Source: Bacteroidales bacterium
GTDB taxonomy: Bacteria > Bacteroidota > Bacteroidia > Bacteroidales > UBA932
Reading direction: 5' to 3'
NCBI GenBank assembly: GCA_017427385.1
Contig: JAFRSW010000004.1
Coordinates: forward strand, 1-64,000
Length of the DNA: 64,000 nucleotides
In this document: positions 60,457 to 64,000 of the stretch, in pieces
How positions within the stretch are numbered: the first letter of the stretch is position 1
Layout: each line of letters begins with the position of its first letter
Notes under the pieces: model-generated
The model's input: only the letters and a program-made list of their open reading frames with translations
Told to the model about the DNA's origin: nothing
Database searches by the model: none
Position numbers and translations under genes: made by a program

Positions 60457-60755
60457 GAATCGAACCCGCACGGCCTTTTCGGGCCAAGGGATTTTCGTAC
60501 CACTATGGCTTTCGCCACCGGGGGCAAATGCCTGCCCGTTCGTAGTCTGGACTATTCCTTCACCATGGAGCCAGGCTCTTTAGGCGTGCCGTGTCTAGTC
60601 TCTGCACCTTCATCCTTTTGGAGGCTTGGCTCAAGATTGCCTTCAGCACTACCCGTTAAGGTTTCCTTGAATTTACGGCATTCTACATCTCTCTTTTCAG
60701 AGAGTGCACTCAAATGTGTCTAAGTCCCTCGTGTCTACCATTCCACCACCAAGGC
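60445..60755 (-). tRNA. tRNA-Leu(UAA) split by a group I intron
   Basis: The 5' exon is 60755-60722 (34 nt) and the 3' exon 60495-60445 (51 nt). Joined, they give an 85-nt class II tRNA: acceptor GCCTTGG with CCGAGGC (one G-U pair), anticodon stem AGGGA/TCCCT with loop CTTAAAA (anticodon TAA), a long variable arm (TGGCCC...GGCCGT) and T arm GCGGG-TTCGATT-CCCGC, discriminator A. The intron lies between U34 and A35. Without removing the intron no tRNA can form. Confidence 0.93.
60496..60721 (-). ncRNA. Group I intron (IC3-like) of tRNA-Leu(UAA), 226 nt, no ORF
   Basis: The 5' splice site follows a U (exon ends ACTT, which pairs with GAGT at 60711-60708 with a U-G pair at the site), and the intron ends in G (60496). 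P2 is CTCTCT-GAAA-AGAGAG (60704-60689). Conserved core stretches are GGCAATCTTGAGCCAAGCC, read on the minus strand from 60641, and GTGCAGAGACTAGAC (60607-60593); GACTA there pairs with TAGTC (60554-60550) to form P7. GGCGAAAGCC (60516-60507) is a tetraloop hairpin near the 3' end. These match what I know of the cyanobacterial tRNA-Leu(UAA) intron. No homing endonuclease is encoded. Confidence 0.93.
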
Positions 60756-60767
60756 TTATTGCGGCTG

Positions 60768-60775
60768 CAAATATA
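60768..60775 (-). promoter_or_regulatory. -7 box of the tRNA-Leu gene
   Basis: Minus-strand TATATTTG (CAAATATA on the plus strand), 12 nt before the tRNA 5' end at 60755. No clear TTG at -33. Confidence 0.6.
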
Positions 60776-60871
60776 GCAATTAATCTGTTAATCTTGCAGG
60801 GACGGTCATTCTTGTATCAGATTTGTCAACATCCTGTTGTGGCCAAATTGTTGATATTCAGAAACTTATGC

Positions 60872-60903
60872 AAAAGCGTCTGGTGAAAATGTACCAGACG
60901 CTT
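60872..60903 (-). terminator. Probable terminator after rodA
   Basis: Perfect 11-bp stem AAGCGTCTGGT / ACCAGACGCTT around 8 nt; on the minus strand it is followed by TTTT. The T-run is short. Confidence 0.55.
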
Positions 60904-60971
60904 CCGTGCAACATTTTGAAAATCAGCACATTGGCCGCAACGCGCCACATCCTGCCCCGCCAAACAAAAGC

Positions 60972-62264
60972 CTAAAAATACTTATTCTCCTGCCGATACA
61001 GGGCAATGAAGATAAACAGCATCACGGTGAACGCCCATAGCGACGATCCGCCGTAACTCAAAAACGGCAGCGGGATGCCGATCACAGGCATAATGCCAAT
61101 CGTCATGCCCACATTTATAAACAAATGCATGAACAGGCACGCCGCCACGCAATATCCGTAAATCCGCGTAAAGCCCTCCCGGGAGCGTTCCGCGTCATGC
61201 AGAATCCGTGTAATCAAGAAGCCATACAGCGTCAGCACCACCAGGCATCCTAGGAAGCCCCATTCCTCGCCGACCGTACAGAAAATGAAGTCCGTACTCT
61301 GCTCCGGCACGAAGCCGCCGGTATTCTGCGTACCGTTCGTAAAACCCTTGCCGGCAAAGCCGCCGGAACCTATAGCAATCATCGACTGCCTCACATTGTA
61401 TCCCACCCCGTGCGGATCATCCTTCATGCCCAGCAGCACCTCGATGCGCAGCCGCTGATGGTCCTGCAGCACCTTGTGGAACACGAAATCGGTAGAGAAC
61501 ACCAGCCCGGCGAAAACAACCACCGCCAACAGCAGCATCCGCAGCGAGAAACGCCTCTCCCGCGACAGCGTCCGCGTCTGCCGAAGCAGATACCATAGGT
61601 ACAGCAGCCCTATTACTCCCAGCACGATCAGCGACACCCACACAGAGGTCTTCAAAGTCAGGATAAACAGCACAACCGCCAGCCCCAGCAGCACCAGTAT
61701 CACCCCCGGCAGCCCCTCGCGGTACAACACGAACAGCATCCCCGTATACACCAGCGCGGAGCCGGTTTCATTCTCCGCAAGGATAATCAGCATCGGCAGG
61801 CCGAGCACCGCCGCCACCAGCCAGAAATCCTTCCACAGTCCGAGCGAGAAGTTCTGCCGGCTCATCAGCATGGCCAGCAGCAGTGAGGTCGTAATCTTCG
61901 ATATCTCGGCGGGCTGGAAGCTGATGGGCCCGATGGAAAACCATGAGTGCGAACCTTTGTGCGCGGACCCCAGGAAGATCACCGCCACCAGCAGCACCAC
62001 CACGATCAGATAGCCCGGAGTGGCCAGCACCTCCCAGAGCCGCGGGTTCACCACGAACAGGATCACGATAGCCAGCGCGAATGCCGTCAGGATCCACACG
62101 AACTGCTTGCCGCTGCGCAGCGAAAATGCCAGCGGCGAGCCCATGTCGGGGGTATGGATGGAGGCATATACGTTCAGCCAGCCTATCAGGACCAGCACCA
62201 GGTAGATGGCAACGAGCGTCCAATCCACCGAACTGCGAAAACCTCTGTCAGTTCCCTGCAACAT
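60972..62264 (-). CDS. rodA: Rod shape-determining SEDS glycosyltransferase RodA
   Basis: The 430-residue protein has about ten membrane helices and the SEDS family motifs NETGSALVYTGMLFVL, GGFAGKGFTNGTQ and the terminal MTIGIMPVIGIPLPFLSYGGSS. RodA polymerises the glycan of side-wall peptidoglycan with PBP2. It overlaps the mrdA gene by 17 nt. FtsW is the other candidate; the neighbour PBP2 decides for RodA. Confidence 0.95.
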   Translation of the reverse strand: MLQGTDRGFRSSVDWTLVAIYLVLVLIGWLNVYASIHTPDMGSPLAFSLRSGKQFVWILTAFALAIVILFVVNPRLWEVLATPGYLIVVVLLVAVIFLGSAHKGSHSWFSIGPISFQPAEISKITTSLLLAMLMSRQNFSLGLWKDFWLVAAVLGLPMLIILAENETGSALVYTGMLFVLYREGLPGVILVLLGLAVVLFILTLKTSVWVSLIVLGVIGLLYLWYLLRQTRTLSRERRFSLRMLLLAVVVFAGLVFSTDFVFHKVLQDHQRLRIEVLLGMKDDPHGVGYNVRQSMIAIGSGGFAGKGFTNGTQNTGGFVPEQSTDFIFCTVGEEWGFLGCLVVLTLYGFLITRILHDAERSREGFTRIYGYCVAACLFMHLFINVGMTIGIMPVIGIPLPFLSYGGSSLWAFTVMLFIFIALYRQENKYF

Positions 62265-63999
62265 TGAATGAAGCGTTTAACATGCGTTTCTCCAGCTCGG
62301 GGCGCGTGGTTTCCCCAAGCAGGTATTTCTCTATCAGCAGCGATGCCAGCGGGCAGGCCCAGGAGCCTCCCCAACCGGCATTCTCTATGTATCCTACCAC
62401 TGCGATCTTCGGGTTTTCCCGGGGTGCGAAGCAGATGAAGACGGAGTTATCCGCCCCATGAGGGTTCTGGGCGGTACCCGTCTTTCCGCAGATGTCCAGC
62501 CCCGGCACGGCGGCCAGCCCGGCGGTTCCGCCTGCTCCCGGCGGGGCGTTCACGGCCATCCACATGCCCCCGATCACCTTCGAGAAGTGCGAGGTGTCCA
62601 CCATGGTGTAGTGCCTCTCGCGGAAGCGCTCATCTATCTCCAGCCCCTCGGAATCCTTCACGATGTGGGGGATGTAGTAGTAGCCGCGGTTGGCCATTAT
62701 GGCGGCCAGGTTCGCGATCTGCAGCGGCGTGGCGCCGATTTCTCCCTGGCCGATGGAAAGTGAAATCACGTTTGAGGTACGCCAGCGGCCGCGCCCGTAG
62801 CGCTTGTCATACAACTTCGAAGTGGGGATGTTGCCGCCGAGTTCGGAAGGGAAGTCGCTGCCCAGCTTCTGCCCGAAGCCGAAACTCAGCACGTACTCCC
62901 GCCACTTATCGAAAGCATCGTCCACCGAGTCGTACTTGTCGTTCTCCAGCAGGTTCTTCAGCACGTAGCAGAAATAGGCGTTACAGCTCATCATCACCGC
63001 CTCGTCCAGCCGCAGAGGGCTCCGGTGCCCATGGCAGCCCAGTTTCCGCGTCTTGGTATAGGCATAGCCGTGGCTGCATGGATACTGGTACCATGGCTGC
63101 AGCACGCCTTCCTGAAGGCCTATCAGGCCGTTCACGAGCTTGAAAACCGAGCCCGGAGGGTAGGATGCCTGCACGGTGCGGTTGAACATCGGCCTGCCCG
63201 GATCCGCCGCCAGCCGCGCGTAGTTCGCACCCATGTTCGAGAGCACATCCACGTCGATACCGGGGCTGGACACCATCGCCAAAATCTCCCCCGTGGCGGG
63301 CTCCAGAGCTATCAGACTGCCCTTCTTGCCCTTCATCAGCTCCTGCCCGTACTGTTGCAGGTGGGCATCGATGGTGGTGACTATGTTCTTCCCCGGAACA
63401 GCCTCCTTGTCGAACTCTCCGTCCTTGTAGGAATCCTGCACCTTATTGCGCGAGTCCCTCAGGAACACGTGGTAGCCCTTCTCGCCCCGAAGGTCCTTCT
63501 CGCGGGCGGCCTCGAGACCGGTCTTTCCGATGTAGTCTCCGCTCTTGTAGGCATCCGGTTCCTTCTGGATATCCCTCTCGTTCACTTCCGACACGTATCC
63601 CAGCAGGTTGCCTCCGGCGTTGAAGGGATACTCCCGCACGGTACGCACCTGCCCGCGGAAGCCCGGGAAATCGTAGGCCCGCTCCGCGAAGCGCATGTAT
63701 TTCTCCACGCTGATCTGCTTGGCGAACTGCAGGGTCTGCCAGCCTATGCGCGAACGGTATTTCTTGTAGTAGGCCATCTGCTCCCGTATCCAGAGGGTGT
63801 CCAGGTCCAGCGCCTGCGCCAGGGCAAGAGTGTCGAAAGCCTGCACTTCGCGGGGCGTGACCAGGATGTCGTAGCAGACGCGGTTGCCCACCAGCACCTC
63901 CCCGTTTCGGTCGTAGATGATGCCGCGGGGCGGATAGATGGTGTGGTATACCATGGAATTGTTGGCCGCATCCCGCTTGTAGCTGTCATCCACTATCTG
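62248..63999 (-). CDS. mrdA: Penicillin-binding protein 2 (MrdA), N-terminus outside the window
   Basis: The frame is open to the right edge (codons for Gln-Ile-Val precede DDSYKRDAANNSMVY), so the membrane anchor is missing only because of the window edge. Seen are the pedestal domain (PPRGIIYDRNGEVLVGN) and a transpeptidase domain with SxxK (PPGSVFKLV), SCN (MMSCNAYF) and KTG (CGKTGTAQ). PBP2 cross-links peptidoglycan during elongation with RodA, whose gene follows with a 17-nt overlap. Confidence 0.96.
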   Translation of the reverse strand, partial: QIVDDSYKRDAANNSMVYHTIYPPRGIIYDRNGEVLVGNRVCYDILVTPREVQAFDTLALAQALDLDTLWIREQMAYYKKYRSRIGWQTLQFAKQISVEKYMRFAERAYDFPGFRGQVRTVREYPFNAGGNLLGYVSEVNERDIQKEPDAYKSGDYIGKTGLEAAREKDLRGEKGYHVFLRDSRNKVQDSYKDGEFDKEAVPGKNIVTTIDAHLQQYGQELMKGKKGSLIALEPATGEILAMVSSPGIDVDVLSNMGANYARLAADPGRPMFNRTVQASYPPGSVFKLVNGLIGLQEGVLQPWYQYPCSHGYAYTKTRKLGCHGHRSPLRLDEAVMMSCNAYFCYVLKNLLENDKYDSVDDAFDKWREYVLSFGFGQKLGSDFPSELGGNIPTSKLYDKRYGRGRWRTSNVISLSIGQGEIGATPLQIANLAAIMANRGYYYIPHIVKDSEGLEIDERFRERHYTMVDTSHFSKVIGGMWMAVNAPPGAGGTAGLAAVPGLDICGKTGTAQNPHGADNSVFICFAPRENPKIAVVGYIENAGWGGSWACPLASLLIEKYLLGETTRPELEKRMLNASFNVAGN

Positions 64000-64000
64000 T

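Noticed and set aside
60442-60723. Small plus-strand ORF overlapping tRNA-Leu
   Set aside because: It is an accident of the intron and exon sequence; no start signal and the minus-strand RNA explains the conservation.
60445-60755. Decayed tRNA-Leu gene interrupted by random insertion
   Set aside because: Both exons are perfect, the insertion is at the known U34/A35 site, and the insert has group I core sequences and terminal G.

Overview
The window looks like the chromosome of a Bacteroidota, order Bacteroidales, and most resembles a gut or rumen lineage of the Rikenellaceae type; that family assignment is inference. The support is: housekeeping promoters of the Bacteroidota form (-7 box TAnnTTTG, often a TTG about 19-20 bases upstream), many SPII lipoproteins with FimA-like, GLUG, Big_2 or WG-repeat architecture, a subtilase carrying a type IX secretion tail next to a PorV-like barrel, a two-component-propeller sensor kinase, and a C-terminal ClpB of Bacteroidota type. 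Most genes are GC-rich (high fifties by eye). Positions 57300-60440 are visibly AT-richer.

Layout. 1-900: clpB end and a YegP-like protein. 920-8170: two very large secreted GLUG-type lipoproteins on the minus strand, one with two DUF4886/SGNH domains. 8303-16532: tRNA-Gly, then a conserved block (sigma-54 activator, lptE, a TPR-like gene, secG, a TPR/OmpA-like lipoprotein), the str operon rpsL-rpsG-fusA-rpsJ, and a CAU tRNA. 16931-24948: SDR, lipoprotein/barrel, the minus-strand operon wHTH - subtilase - PorV-like, DUF2490, Xaa-Pro aminopeptidase. 24997-31020: fabG, then a REP-associated tyrosine transposase (RAYT) gene next to a 52-bp-period repeat array and translationally coupled to a comF-like gene; a second array at 28814 and a third at 57146. 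31051-35683: glycan enzymes (SGNH esterase, GH29, CE1-like esterase, GH125). 35714-39407: cysteine/serine catabolic gene, DAACS transporter, nitrilase-like lipoprotein. 39446-42944: purC-purB-purA. 43031-54878: a signalling and surface-protein locus with a propeller histidine kinase, a NarL-type regulator and a membrane-bound LuxR-type regulator, bracketed by two copies of the same palindromic operator. 54862-56313: PreA-like dehydrogenase. 56476-60440: pseudogenes, repeats, an AT-rich unknown gene and an esterase cassette flanked by a duplication of a tRNA 3' end. 60445-63999: tRNA-Leu(UAA) split by a group I intron, then rodA and mrdA (PBP2).

The observations I rate highest are: a 226-nt group I intron in the anticodon of tRNA-Leu(UAA), with core sequences strikingly like the cyanobacterial one; a RAYT with a dispersed family of three-unit, 52-bp-period GTAG-containing palindromic arrays; a 21-bp palindrome placed exactly 19 nt upstream of the -7 box at two promoters bracketing a two-component system; and compact divergent promoters whose two -7 boxes are only 4-5 nt apart, at three loci.
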